Notes: generated by a model not told the origin, from the sequence alone. A stretch of DNA of 64,000 bases from Semisulcospira habei (GCA_036245525.1 BTPG01000002.1:124890712-124954711); one strand, 5' to 3'; positions 44,976 through 57,182 are shown, numbered from the stretch's first letter. Numbers and translations are program-made.

Positions 44976-45036
44976 CTCTGCTATTCACTGCTGGCTGTTT
45001 TCTTCTGCTACCCTTTCCACTGAACCAACTGAAGAG

Positions 45037-45057
45037 GTCTCGTCGGGGTCGCCAAAA
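45037..45057 (-). promoter_or_regulatory. Primer-binding site
   Basis: Immediately inside the 5' LTR the minus strand reads TGGCGACCCCGACGAGACC. TGG plus position fit a tRNA 3' end complement; I do not assign the tRNA. Confidence 0.65.
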
Positions 45058-45128
45058 TGTTAGTGGTGGAGTAGTAGTCGAAGTATGATAAACACACCAG
45101 ACACACACGCACATAGAGTTCTTTTAAA

Positions 45129-45612
<484 letters not shown>

Positions 45613-46404
45613 AATAGACCTCATTCAGCTGCAATCCGTCAACCGTGGCTTAAGGATGTAGACAAAACTGGAGTAACAGTTCCAACAATATTTAATTCAG
45701 CGATGCGATATCCTCACAGTAATGCTCTTTCAAATGCACAAACTACTGAATACAAAGTCTCTTCTGCTATGTCCATACTACGACTCAAAGTTTCTCATAC
45801 GCAGCGTCTCTCGCAATAAACTGCGTATCTCTACAACTGACAAAGCAAGGCAATGTACTCACGGGCTTTCCCAGCGCCCTCCTTATATACACTATCAAAA
45901 TCTAGAATCTTCTACAAAAATCATATAACTCAACCAATCAGAACGAAACGCGCAGCCGAAACTCATTAACATGAATTTTCAAGAAACAATATAACAGGCT
46001 ACAAAAATACGGCTGCTCACTTCAGCTCTAAATTCTAGCGTAAAATAAAGACACATAAAAGTATGGTATCCCTATCTATGATAGCTCAAAAAGGTACGAG
46101 AACATTCACCAAACAAAATAAAAGCTGCTCGATACACGCGCACAGGAAAACAAAAAGTAGCGAAAAATGTAGCGATGTCAACTAACCGACGTGACACTTA
46201 CGAGGCCACCAGATAGTGCGACCCTTCTACAACGCACCGGACTAAACACAACAAAACGAAATCGGCTCTACTCACGGACAAAAGAAAAACTTACTAAAAA
46301 AAACCACGAGAATCATAACCGTGATAGCTCAAATAAACAACATAACGTTACCTACGAATAACACATGTACGCTCTCACAGGATAACACAACCACAATCGT
46401 AACA

Positions 46405-46535
46405 ATGACACAGCTGCAGTGCAGGACGCAGAATTGACAAGTGTTAAGGCAGTGCTCCAAGGGCAATAACCGTCCCTGTTCCCCATCGCTCGCCCGTTAG
46501 GGCCGTCCATTATCGCTCCGGTGCAGCGGACAAAC
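46405..46535 (-). mobile_element. L2-like LINE remnant flanking the LTR element
   Basis: ATGACACAGCTGCAGTGC..AATTGACAAGTGTT and ccgttagggccgtccatt align with 9675-9790 (cacagttgtagtgc.., ccgtcagggccgtccatt). The LTR element therefore probably inserted beside or into an older L2-like copy. The matching part is not found left of 41544. Confidence 0.55.
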
Positions 46536-46546
46536 GACGGGAAAGA

Positions 46547-46753
46547 TTAACACATTCGGCCATGAGGACGAAATTACCACATTCTGGAGATGTCCTCTGA
46601 GGTCTTTATCGCAGTCATGGAGACAGATTAACCATGATATTTCAAGGGTGACGTCAGAATAGCTTGGCGCCTAAGGCGCCAAGCTATTCTGACGTCACCC
46701 TTGCAATATGGTCGATCGACATCCTGTGGTAGCATGTCTGAGCTTTGAGTTAA
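46547..46753. mobile_element. Hairpin family A, copy A13
   Basis: TTAA at 46547-46550 and 46750-46753. Arms GGGTGACGTCAGAATAGC and complement share several changes from GGGTGGTGCCAGAATAGC; the loop is nearly absent (GGCGCCTAAGGCGCC). Confidence 0.87.
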
Positions 46754-46884
46754 ATAATCAACATCAAGACCGTACAGAGATACCCATCGCGCATATTCTA
46801 TTCGTAGGTTTTTCCAAAATTTGCGACCGATTTGACAGGACATTTTTCTGAATGGGTAAGCTATATTGGCCACATTACTAAGCG

Positions 46885-47103
46885 GGAATATTTTAAGCAG
46901 TTGACTTGAGATTTGTCCGACTTATATGATATTTTAAGTAGAGTTGACTTGAGATTTGTCAGACTTATAAGCTATTTTAAGTAGAGTTGACTTGAGATTT
47001 GTCAGACTTATAAGCTATTTTAAGCAGAGTTGACTTGAGATTTTTCAGACTTACATGCTATTTTAAGCAGAGTTGACTTGAGATTTGTCTGACTTATATT
47101 TTA
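46885..47103. repeat. 43-bp tandem repeat, five units
   Basis: Unit attttaagtagagttgactt followed by gagatttgtcagacttataa and gct. AT-rich, near identical. Confidence 0.93.
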
Positions 47104-47232
47104 TTAACCCCTCATTGCCAGTGGTCGCTGATCGTGATTCTCAAATCTTTGTCAATTCCACGCTAAATGGCCCCAGCCGTTCGAGGAACACAGATACAAA
47201 GCAGTGTCAGCAAGAAGCATAGATCCTCATGA
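47104..47232. mobile_element. Hairpin family B, copy B11, left part
   Basis: TTAACCCCTCATTGCCAG at 47104, reverse-oriented tail block (cagccgttcgaggaacacag), then CAAGAAGCATAGATCCTCAT GA, where LINE 47233-51917 interrupts. The right part is 51918-52016. Confidence 0.82.
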
Positions 47233-47457
47233 TTGGTTGGTTATTTGGTTTAACGCCGAGCAGGCGACTAAGGCCATCTCACGGCGGGATGGGTAAAAAT
47301 CTGGTCAGCCAGACTAAAAGCAAGGTCTTAAGACAAGATGTAAATATAGATTAAAAATCTCAGGCTAAAATGTCGCACGTCTGGAAAGAAACGTCTACAG
47401 ACTCTCAAAGAGGGCAAATAAAAAAGATTCACATAGTCTAGGAATGCTCAGATCTTG

Positions 47458-50400
47458 TTAAAAAATATTGCATTCTCTCAAAAAATTGAAGATTTTGTCC
47501 GGGGGAACATCCCGGAACAAAACCTTCAAGGAGTCTGCTGTGAAGTGTTTATATCTGGTGTCAATTAGGTCAGCACAATACAGCAAAAAGTGTCGAACAG
47601 AAAACTGCTCATCACAGGCAAAACACCATGGACGCTCATTCTGTTTAAGTAAGTAAGAGTGCGTAACATATGTGTGCCCGATGTGGAGCCGAGCAAGCAC
47701 AGTCTCCTCACGGCGGCTGCCGCAGCGGAAAGGTAGACTGTCAGACAACTTAGGAAGAGCTTCATGAAGCTTGTTCCCTTCCTCTTTGTCCCACTCGGAC
47801 TGCCACTCGCGGGCTATGTACGCACTAATAACAGGTTTAAAATCACTATAGACAGTCTGTGTGTCAGGGACAGGGTCACTGCGGGCACTGTTGGCAGCAG
47901 AATCTGCGATTCTGTTGCCTTCGATGCCCACATGCCTGGGACCCAAATACAAATGATGTCATAATATTCCTTCATCAAGTCCGCGTAGAGCTCTCTAATC
48001 TGCACCAGCAGTGGATGGTCTGTTCCCGCGCCCTGAAGGGCCTGCAGGGCAGAAAGAGAGTCAGACAGAATCAGGAAGTTCTTTTCCCGAGACTGATAGG
48101 CATGCTTGAGTGCTAGCAGAATGGCCTGCAGTTCTGCACTAAATACAGAGGAATGGTCAGGGAGACGGAGCTTAAATGGGCGTTTAGGATGGCGAGAGGA
48201 CACTGCAGCCGCAGCCACTCTTCCATCCTCAGACTTGGACCCATCCGTATAAAGACGACAATAGCCAGGAAAAATTGAAAGGAGTTCATTGAGGCTCTGT
48301 TGGTATATGGCTGGTGGAGTACAATCCTTCTTGTGGGCAGTCAAGTCCAGCAAGATGTCAGGAACTGGTAGTAGCCAGGGAGGAGTGACGTGTTGCAGAG
48401 ATTCCGAAACTTTGTCCAGGTCCACTCCGGCCGCCTGCAGATGAGGTCGGACACGGAAGGAAAGTGGACGGACAGCTCCCGGATGGGCATCGTAAATCTC
48501 TGCAAACGACGGGTTAAAAACACAATCATAGGCAGGATTTTCTGGATGGGCCTTCAGCTTTAGAACGTAGCTGAGCATGAGGCGGATGCGGCGGAGCCTG
48601 AGAGAAGGCTCCCCTGCCTCTGCATACAGACTAGGAACTGGAGATGTCCTGAAGGCTCCCAGACATATGCGCAGACCTTGATGGTGAATTGTGTTCAGAC
48701 GCTGCAGAACAGATTTGGAAGCCGAGCCATATACCACAGAGCCGTAATCCAGTTTGGACCGAACAAGGGCCCGGTACAGTCTAAGTAAGACGATGCGGTC
48801 TGCACCCCAGTCAGTACGACCAACGACACGAAGAATGTCGAGGGCCTTCCGACAAGAGGTTCTAAGGTAGTTAACATGGTTGCAGAAGGTCAATCTTTTG
48901 TCAAAGATGACCCCCAAAAACTTTGCCTCTTTGGCCACCTTAATTGGCACTCCAGCAATGCTCAGGCTAGGTTCTGGAAGAAATTTCGTCTGGTTAGTAA
49001 AATGCACACAGACTGTCTTGGAGGGCGAGAATCTGAATCCATTGAGAGACACCCACCCCTGGATTCGATCAACGCACAGCTGCAAGCGCCTCTCAAGGGT
49101 TTGATTGATTGTACATTGCTTAACGTCCCGACAGCAACAAGGCTTTCTCAGGACGTGCCTGCACTGCTTGTGAAAAAAAAAAATAAACAGAACATTGAAT
49201 GTATGTCGCCAGCCGGTCAAATACGTTAAATAAACCTAACACATGGGGCTAAATAAAGCTAAGACCATTTAGCAACACACATCCAATATCAAGAGCTACA
49301 GGCAGTGCAGACAGTAGGGAGAGTTTTAAAAAGGCAAATACAGGTGAATGGACAAAGGGTAGACAGAAACACATGCCCCAGAATAGAGAGAAAAACCCAC
49401 CCTGTGGGGCTGACCAGGGTGACCCTGGGAACTAAAAAATGCCTAACCCCACCCAAGTCCCCCAAGGCAGACCCGGGTGGGGTGCCTCTCAAGGGACGCA
49501 AGTCCTCGACCTCGTGCACACAAAGCAAAGTCGTCCACAAACAAAAAGCATTCAGAATCATCCTTGACGGCCTTTACAATGTTATTTATTTTAATGCTAA
49601 ATAAAACAGGAGATAGAATACTGCCCTGCGGGACACCCATCTCCTGTTCAAAGGAGTCGGAGAGGGTGGAGCCCACACGGACATGGAACGACCTGTTGGA
49701 CAAAAAATTGTGAATAAAAACGGGCAGATGCCCTTTAAAACCCATGTCCGACAAATCAGACATTATACCATGCTTCCAGGTAGTGTCATATGCCTTTTCA
49801 AGATCAAAGAAAATTGCATAGACATGCTGCTTGTTGACAAAAGCATCTCGGATAAAAGACTCAAAGCGGACTAGATGGTCAGTTGTACTACGGAAGCGCC
49901 GGAAACCGCACTGTAGGTCTGTGATGAGACCCTGTGACTCAAGATGCCACACCAGTCGGGCGTTGACCAAGCGTTCCATAGTTTTACATAAACATGATGT
50001 CAAAGCTATTGGCCGGTAGTTGCCCGGGTCGGAAGGATCCTTACCCGGCTTGGGAATTGGCACAACCACAGCCTGGCGCCAAGATGGCGGAAAATGACCG
50101 GTTATCCAGATATGGTTAAAGGCCTTGAGAAGTACAAGGAGTGAATCCTCAGGCAGATGTGTTATGAGCTGATAATGGATGGTATCTAATCCAGCAGCAG
50201 AGTCAGTACATTTCTGCATGGCTTGCTGCAATTCTGAAAACGTAAAAGGGGCATTATAGTCTTCCAAGTTATCCGATATAAAATCACAAGCACAAGATTC
50301 TCGCTTCTCCTTCTCTCTCTGGAAGAAAGGTGAATAATGCTCTGTTGAAGAATTATGGGCAATGGTGGAGGCAAGCAAATTGGCCACAGCCTTTTTATCT

Positions 50401-51912
50401 GTGACCAAACTGGCACCATCTCTAAGATGGCCGACAGAAGCCGAGCCACCCCTGCCCCTAATTCTTCGAACAGCCTTCCAGACTTTTTGGGACGGAGTCC
50501 TAGAAGATAAAGATGAGACGAAGCGTCTCCAGGAAGCACGGCGTTCACGTTTAAAAATGTAACGGGCTTTCGCCCGCTGTCTTTTAAAGGTTAAAATATT
50601 TGCTTGCGACGGATTACGAAAAGCACGTCGCTGAGCAGATTTGCGCATTGTTTGGGCCTTGCAGCACTCTTCATTGAACCATGGTACTCTCGGCTTCCGA
50701 GGGAGTGATGTGGAAGTTCTAGGGATGGTTTCACCTGCAACCTCCAACAAAATAGAAGTAAAACAAGGAACAGGTTCTTCAGCTGACATGACCACCTCCT
50801 CTGTAAGACGAGACTGACAGAGAGAGGCAAACAGAGACCAGTTAGCTTTCTTGAGATTCCAGCGCCCCACCGGCGAATCCTCCTCACAGCTGACCGATGA
50901 CAGGACTACTGGGAAGTGGTCACTACCACACAGGTCGTCGTGAACCTTCCAGTCAAAGTCCAGCATGAGAGAAGGATCACACACAGTGAGGTCTAGAACA
51001 GAACTAGATCCGGAACCTGAGTTAGAGTATGTAGGTGAGCCATCGTTAAAGACACATAGGTTAAGTTGAGAAAAAACATCTTCTAACATCTGACCTCTGC
51101 CATCATAGTGGTCACTACCCCAAAGGTGAGCATGACCGTTAAAATCCCCCATGAGAATAAAGGGAGGGGGCAGTTGATCTACTAAGTTAAAAATATCATT
51201 GCTACAGACCCGCAGTGATGGTGGCAGGTAAATACTACATATGGTTATGGTCTTTTTTAAGGTAACCCGAGCAGCGACATCCTGAAGACAGGTGTCGATG
51301 CTAACGGGGCTACATAAAATTTGGCTACTAATGAGAAGAGCCGCTCCACCCGAGCGCCTCTCCGAATCAGAGCCTTTATGTATAACATTAAAACCATTAA
51401 AAGACACAGGGTCAGAAGTCTTCAGGTAAGTCTCCTGAAGAGCTATTACTGAGGGGTTATAGAACTTGACTAAAAGACGTAATTCCTCAAAGTTAGCTCG
51501 AAAACCACGACAATTCCACTGAAGCAAAGAGTCCATGATTAAGTCCTTTACCTTGGAATGAGTTGAAGAAACAGAGGGGGGCCGGCTCCCGGGCCTCCTC
51601 TGGTTCTTCGGAGATGAAGGGGGTGGAGCTGCCGCAGCATCAGCAACAACAACTTCCACTCCCTCCATCCGCTCCTCCAGTGCAGCATATTTGTTTTGAA
51701 GGGGGACATCAGTGTTCCCCTTCTGGGCCCGTGCGCACAGCGGTCCCATAGATTTCTTAGACTTCTGGTCCTGGGCAGCGTTCCTGCCGCTAGAGTTAGC
51801 GGCCTTAGAAGGCTGACCAGAGCCAGAAGCCTTTGGAGTTGACTGACTAACAGGTTTGGGTGGGGGCTGAGGCTTAGGGGCAACAGAAGGCGGAACAACC
51901 GGACCGGCAGTG
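47458..51912 (-). pseudogene. LINE no. 2 ORF2: endonuclease, RT, RNase H (interrupted)
   Basis: The frame is open from about 51912 (PQPPPKPVSQSTPKASGSGQ) to 49484. Motifs: LLQWNCRGFRANFEELRLLV, IALQETYLK, LMGDFNGHAHLWG, GSDHFPVVLS (endonuclease); YRPIALTSCLCKTMERLVNA, FFDLEKAYDTTW, GVPQGSILSPVLF, and the catalytic FVDDFALC (RT). The SINE-like insertion follows at 49483-49100. The frame resumes LERRLQLCVDRIQGWVSLNG, then RNase H with LYTDGSKSEDGRVAAA, SAELQAILLAL and LILSDSLSALQAL. A one-base shift near 47945 separates WVPGM from HVGIEGNRIADSAANSA, and the C-terminus has CFACDEQFSVRHFLLYC. Otherwise well preserved. Confidence 0.9.
49100..49483 (-). mobile_element. SINE-like retroposon, copy 3 (384 bp)
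   Basis: Aligns with 2513-2906 and 15057-15450. Perfect 12-bp duplication GCCTCTCAAGGG at 49088-49099 and 49484-49495, inside the LINE no. 2 coding frame, so it is the youngest layer of this nest. Confidence 0.93.
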
Positions 51913-51917
51913 TCCGC

Positions 51918-52016
51918 AGATCCTCATGAGCCCCCGCAGTTGCGGGGGCTCATGAGGATCTATGTCTCTTGCAATTGTGTGCCATTCACTTTTTTCCCGC
52001 CATGAAGGGGTCAAGA
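51918..52016. mobile_element. Hairpin family B, copy B11, right part
   Basis: AGATCCTCATGAGCCCCCGC / GCGGGGGCTCATGAGGATCT ATGTCTCTTGC, then CATGAAGGGGTCAA; TCAA at 52013-52016 stands for TTAA. Confidence 0.82.
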
Positions 52017-52371
52017 CAACAATTTTACGCAGTGTGCAGGCGCCAAAGTGATTTGAAATCATGTTCTCTTTAGGCTCCTCTGACATCTACATACGGAACC
52101 GGAAGTAGACTCTTGCATCCAACCGGAATTGGACTCTTGCATCCAATCCCCGTGATGGACGATTACAAATAACAGCTTGTTTCCAGTTCGTCCAACTGGC
52201 TGCACCAATTGTCTTCATGGATTTTAAACATCAAGGCCTGCCGATACACCTCTTTACGCGGTCACGGGGCTATCAACCAGAAAATGAAACACGAGTGATT
52301 CAACTTGTTTCGTGGCAGAAACATGTCAAACGCTTCGATTTTTGCCACAGCCGTCAATTTCCCGCGGGCCA
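52017..52371. other. Spacer
   Basis: A 20-bp near repeat (ggaa..tggactcttgcatccaa..) occurs at 52102 and 52124. No gene. Confidence 0.4.
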
Positions 52372-52443
52372 GTCTGCAAGGGACATAGATTTTCATCAGC
52401 CCCTGCAACCTCAGGGGTTGATGAGAATCTACGCCTCTTGCTG
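52372..52443. mobile_element. Hairpin family B, copy B12
   Basis: CAAGGGACATAGATTTTCAT CAGCCCCTG and CAGGGGTTGATGAGAATCTA. ATCAGCCCCTG/CAGGGGTTGAT replaces the usual ATGAGCCCCCG/CGGGGGCTCAT in both arms. Confidence 0.75.
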
Positions 52444-52729
52444 ACGCGCAGGGCCGAGATGGGTTTCAACAGTTCCTCAGACTGACGGCTGATCTAAGAT
52501 CAGGCGTGGCAAGAACTGACTTGTGTCGGCTCTCGCGCCCATGAATATTTCATCGCCTTATTTCAATGGCACGTGTGTAATTATCGCATGATTTCTTGTG
52601 TGCTCTGGTGGAAAACGACCTAATCTTCTTGCCCCCCCCCTCCCTCCCCCTTCCCAATCCCACACACGTTTTACTGTTTACTGAATGGCTTTTGTGGGCC
52701 AATTAACAGCGTGTGTGTGACCCATTTTG
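52444..52729. other. Spacer
   Basis: C-rich run at 52632-52653; nothing else recognised. Confidence 0.35.
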
Positions 52730-52925
52730 CGTGACCCATTCAGCCCTGACCCTATGTACATGTAATACAGATGGATTGAACATGACAGTTCAAGGGTGGT
52801 GCCAGAATAGCTTGGCGCCCGTAAGCGCCAAGCTATTCTGTCACCATCCTTGAACACACATGGCCGTGTCATCTCCTGAACGTCAATGGCGTTTTCCCAG
52901 AACTTCTGAGGGATGGGTGGAGCGC
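52730..52925. mobile_element. Hairpin family A, copy A14 (eroded ends)
   Basis: GACCCATTCAGCCCTGAC at the left, GGGATGGGTGG at the right, no TTAA. The stem GGTGCCAGAATAGCTTGGCG against CGCCAAGCTATTCTGTCACC has few mismatches. Confidence 0.75.
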
Positions 52926-53111
52926 TCATGGGCCTTTCAGAGCGCTGAGATTGTCAGAGATCTACCATCTTGTCTGAACTGAACCTAACTGGACGTCAGA
53001 GGACAATGCCTATCTTTCATAAACGTTTCCACATTCAGGACTGGAGGTGTTCAGATGGCGGGGTTGGCGAACTCACGGAGAAGTGGGAAAAGCGGACAGG
53101 AAGAACAATTA
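52926..53111. other. Spacer
   Basis: Nothing recognised. Confidence 0.3.
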
Positions 53112-53260
53112 ACAATGAACCTTTATTTTACAACGGTAAAAGCATTTGGTCACAAAAACCAATTTTCAAACTTGCCGTTGCTACAACTAAACTACGAATT
53201 ACTCACACGCATAATCACAAACACGACAACGGCCCAAAACATGTCACTAGACCAAAATGA
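53112..53260 (-). mobile_element. CR1-like LINE 3' end
   Basis: Minus strand ..AGCAACGGCAAGTTTG..ACCGTTGTAAAATAAAGG, then TTCATTGTTAATTGTT. Same terminus as at 2931, 21205 and 31948, but here no GA tract is adjacent. Confidence 0.65.
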
Positions 53261-53803
53261 AGCTGGCAGGAAGGATACTGTGACTATGACCGATGGTACA
53301 CGATCTCTGGTTTGACAAACCTACATCACCACAGCAACTGGGATTACAAGCTAACATCGCCACACTGCCACGTCTCCCCAAGTCCGGATTAGACTTGCCA
53401 TGGCCAGTTTTGTTTGGTCTAATCTGGAGTAAGCCAGGCATGAAATACCGCCAGGGTTTCAATCACTCAGACAAGATAAATTCAGACTATTGTCGGCATG
53501 ACCCTATTTTCTGAAAAAAAAACACACACAAAAAACAAACAAAACAAAACAAAACAAAAAACACGCGTCACGGACCTTCCGGATCACAGATCCTTCAGGT
53601 ATCTGAAAAACAAAACACCTGAAGACGGGCCAATAATGCGAAACGTCCGTTCGTGTGTCTTTCCAGAAAATAGGATCTTGAATCTTTGGTCTGTCGCTGG
53701 GTCTGATGTTTCCACGTGCACTGTATCTAAGCCCACGCCTTTGCCTAAATGACCTGGGGTCAGTTGCGTGAAAGAGCTTAGTCCTGCGCCAGCCACTAAG
53801 CAA
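53261..53803. other. Unassigned
   Basis: A-rich run with acaaaa repeats at 53514-53562 and a short inverted pair (gaccttccggatcacagatc, then ctgaaggatcc-like) too weak to call. No exon. Confidence 0.35.
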
Positions 53804-54320
53804 GGTGCTCCGCTACACATGCCGATTGTGCCCCGATTTTGTAGCAGATTCCAATCCGGTTGCGATTGGCGGGATGACGTCAGAATGCCTCTTTGCATTC
53901 GATCCAATCCCAATCGGCTGGGAATGTTGTGTTTAGAGCCTGCTCTATTTTTGCAACACGAATCGGCCCCGATTGTAAGCTTCAACCAATCAGAGCGCGT
54001 CTCGCGAAGCACGTCGTTTCAGTGTGAAAATGGCGGAAGATACCACCTTCGTTGCCGATGTTTCGCCCTTCTATTCCGAATACGATGCAAAACTGCTGCT
54101 AATGCAAGCACATCAGTCATCATCACTGTCAAAACTAGCAGCCATTTTGCAGAACAGGAAGCCGTTTACGACCTTGACCTTCCAGTTCAAACCGGTCGGC
54201 TAAATCGGGAACGTGTGGCAGTGCACACGTTTTTGTAGTCCGGCCCGATCACACTCCGATTGAAACGGTTTTGGATACTGCTCGAGAATCGGCCTCAAAA
54301 TCGGCATGTGTGGCGGCGCC
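53804..54320 (-). mobile_element. PIF/Harbinger-like deletion derivative, copy 2
   Basis: Reverse-complement sibling of 14495-14976. Ends GGTGCTCCGCTACACATGCC and GGCATGTGTGGCGGCGCC; subterminal GAATCGGCCTCAAAATCGG. On the minus strand MAASFDSDDD is followed by a small insertion (frameshift), after which RRAKHRQRRWYLPPF can be read. The two copies differ at many bases but conserve order. Confidence 0.6.
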
Positions 54321-56056
54321 ATAAGCTCGCTCACGCCACTGACCCCAGAAGAACAAACGGATTCTATTCTGGCCTGCAATCGGCATTCTGTAGACTTTAA
54401 TGAGTGCCTGACACGGCGTGATGCTCATGAAACATCTATATCTGGGGGTGGCAAAGGCTGACACTGAGGCCGGTGCAACGCTCCAGAATAACCCCGACGT
54501 TAGACCCACCCGGGGTGACTTGGAGGAGGCAATTCTGCGCGAGGGAAGCAACACGCCAAAATGACTCCCATGGAAGATCGACCCAGTTCAAATTGACTCT
54601 TACGCCAGATCGACCCTAGGGAGGGGGGGGGGGGTACGCCAAAGTGCCCCCGGGTCCATCTGGCGTGAGAACCATTTTGGCTGTTACACCGGGGCTTGTA
54701 TGATGTTATCCGTGGGCTCTGATAATCGTTGTAGGTGTAGGGTGTAGGGGGCTCTGGATAGAGGTAGCACCTTTGCTGTTCGGCAGCTGCGTCCTACATA
54801 GGACGGACGGGCATCACTGGTCCTCATCCATCTCCTAAATCTCTCACGTGCTGGCTCCAAGCGCCACACCCTGGCAAACCACCTCAGCTGGTGGGCTAAA
54901 CCACGTGAGGGGGTGGTGTTCACATTGCACCACTAGGCGGATGAGCTGTTTCTGACAGCCAACGGCTAGAGGACCGAGGAGATCAGGTTGGATCCAACGG
55001 CCAAATGTGGGGGAGTAAACCCTTCAAATCAGGAGTGGAGCCCCGAAGGCAGACAGTTGCCTGTATTCACGCACTGTTCTGGCAGCTCCTGCAGCCAAAC
55101 TGGTGCCAAACGTACTGCTTTGCATTCCTATGGATACATCAGCGAGGCCGAGAGGGGGATCTTGACGACTGGGCACCCCATGATCTCCATACACTTCGCC
55201 CAGGCTTGCGCCCTGGAGAGGTCACTCCAGTGACTGACCCAGCAAGCGCATATACTCCATTGTCTTCCGAGACAGGATGCCAAACATGATAATCGTTGGA
55301 AGTTTGAGCGGTTTTTCCCCACTGACGTCAAGGCCATAAATCCTCAGAGTGTTATAAATATTAAGACACATTTCAACACCACTTGTGTTTGTTATGCCTT
55401 GTGGACACACCTAATGATATTTAAACGGCAGTTTGGACATGCAGCAAAAGCACACGCCTAATCGCACTTATTTATTCTGAGCGGCCGTTAACGTGTCAAT
55501 CTATTTTTAGCTATTTCTAGCGCTGATACCGTTGTATTTCTAGAATGTAGAGGGGTCATTGTCACATTACTGGACATACAGACGACGTTTGCTGAACTGA
55601 ATTGTCCTGTGTCTAAATGAACCATCACTAGACCTGTGTGTAGCGTTTGGTAACCATCTGCTACAGAAGTGTATCTTTGACCTGTTACGGCGTTAGTGGG
55701 TCTTCAAACATCCGGCGATGAGACTGCCAGGAAAATGGGTAAATACTGTTGGTGAAATGAGTCATGCACGATGTCTCGACCACCCAGGGAGCGGCAATGA
55801 TCTTGAAGCGCTATCCGATAGAACAGATCGACGTCATGTCATCCAGACAAAACACTCTCTTCTTTTGGCGCCGTGTGAATCTGGGTCTGTTGGTCGGTCC
55901 ATTCGTCCATCCATCAATCCACCCATCCATGCATCCATCCATTCATCCATGGATATCCATTGATCAAATCAAACTGCCAATGAGTCCCAGACTATGCGTG
56001 GATGCTATGCGAATCTGGCAAAGGTTCACGACTCTAACAAAGTTTGGTTATCGCCT
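54321..56056. other. Unassigned stretch
   Basis: No exon with splice borders, no hairpin. Features seen: a G-run at 54619-54632; short frames at 54684-54923 (minus) and 55005-55289 (plus) that could be old LINE sequence but match nothing I can name; a catc/atcc-rich microsatellite at 55905-55960. Confidence 0.35.
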
Positions 56057-56274
56057 GTAACCCCTTCACTGCCGACAGAAAAAGACAACACGGTCCAGCT
56101 GCAAGAGGCACAGATCCTCATGAGCCCCCGCGACTGCGGGGGCTCATGAGGATCTATGCCTCTTGCTGAGACCAATTTGTATCCATGTTTCTTGGACGGT
56201 TGTGGCTTTTAGCCGTTGAACGAACACAGATTTCAGAAACAAAAACGTACGGACAGTGGTAGGGAAGGGGTTAA
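56057..56274. mobile_element. Hairpin family B, copy B13
   Basis: 218 bp. GTAA-CCCCTTCACTGCCGAC at the left, GGGAAGGGGTTAA (56271-56274) at the right, perfect stem over the last 20 bases each side of cgactgcg, standard tail. Confidence 0.87.
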
Positions 56275-56507
56275 AGCACACTTTAGACGCAATCACTTTT
56301 ACAACAACAATCAAAAAAGTTTGTATCAGGTATACAGGTAAACGAAACTCCCCCAAAACTCGCTTACAAAAGAACAGCGAGACACAGTACAGACGTAGAT
56401 TTCAAGGGAAGAAATAAGTTCAAATTTTAATGAAACAGAACTTGAGCCATCGTGTGGATATTTGTGTCTTTCATAAATCCATCGCATCGACGGATTAAAA
56501 CCGAAAT
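56275..56507. other. Spacer
   Basis: Nothing recognised. Confidence 0.3.
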
Positions 56508-56720
56508 TTAAGCCCTGCGCTGCACTTACACGCGTGTTGGCTTTCTAAAATGTTTGTTCTTTCAACGACTAAAAGCCACAACCGTTCCCCAAAACGTGGA
56601 TACAAATTGGTCTGAGCAAGAGGCATAGATCCTCGTGAGCCCCCGGAACTGCGGGGGCTCATGAGGATCTATGCCTCTTGGAGTTGGATGCTATTTTCTC
56701 GACAGTTCAGGGGGGCGCAA
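56508..56720. mobile_element. Hairpin family B, copy B14 (reverse orientation)
   Basis: TTAAGCCCTGCGCTGC at 56508, reversed tail (aacgactaaaagccacaacc), then CAAGAGGCATAGATCCTCGT GAGCCCCCGG and a complement with one mismatch. The right TTAA is lost. Confidence 0.82.
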
Positions 56721-56832
56721 CATTTATGTACCTGGAGCTGTGAAAGGAATGCTCAATCTGCGCCGAAACTGAGAACGGCAAAGCTCCCTCCTGATACAAA
56801 ACACTACCCGCTTGTTCTGTGCAAAGCGACCT

Positions 56833-56901
56833 GTGCTAGGTCTGTAACTTTCAGCCTTACGGCTCTCTGAGCCGTAAGGTCCAAAATCACAGATCTGGCA
56901 C
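56833..56901. mobile_element. Hairpin family G, copy G2
   Basis: GTGCTAGGTCTGTAACTTTC AGCCTTACGGCT, loop ctctg, AGCCGTAAGGTCCAAAATCA CAGATCTGGCAC. Less perfect than G1. A further half copy follows at about 56906-56935. Confidence 0.65.
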
Positions 56902-57148
56902 ACGAACCGTAAGACGCAGAATCACAGGCCCGAGCGCACTATATCGTCTTTGCGACAGAAATTTGTCGTCCGGGGTCCGTCTAGGTTTCTGAAGCGAGTG
57001 ATTTAGAGTCAAGGTCTGACGGGCGTCATCGGGGACGCGGTACAAACCCCCCTCCCCCCTCCCTGACTCCCAGCGCGGTAAGAGAGGTACCAAATATTTT
57101 CCATCGACTGCGGTGGTAAATTCACTTTCCGGATGGCATGATTTGTGC

Positions 57149-57182
57149 GTGTTGGTCTGTGACTTTAGACATTACGGCTTTA
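57149..57182. mobile_element. Hairpin family G, half copy G3
   Basis: GTTGGTCTGTGACTTTAGAC ATTACGGCT: left arm only, cut by a C-rich run (57200-57221). Confidence 0.5.

Larger units (their letters stand above)
47233..51917 (-). mobile_element. RNase H-bearing LINE no. 2, split by a SINE-like element
   Basis: Bounded by a perfect 12-bp duplication AGATCCTCATGA (47221-47232, 51918-51929) within the left arm of hairpin B11. The minus-strand 3' end is GAGATGGCCTTAGTCGCC..TCGGCGTTAAACCAAAT with a (AACC)-type tail. The 5' end stops within a proline-rich coding stretch, so the copy is 5'-truncated. Carries the 49100-49483 insertion. Confidence 0.92.

Noticed and set aside
44586..45023. Plus-strand frame rich in Phe/Leu/Ser that looks membrane-like
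   Set aside because: It is the antisense of the Glu/Lys/Arg-rich coiled coil in the LTR element gag.
54684..55310. Possible LINE coding remnants
   Set aside because: Short frames on both strands, but I could not name a motif or see a tail or duplication.
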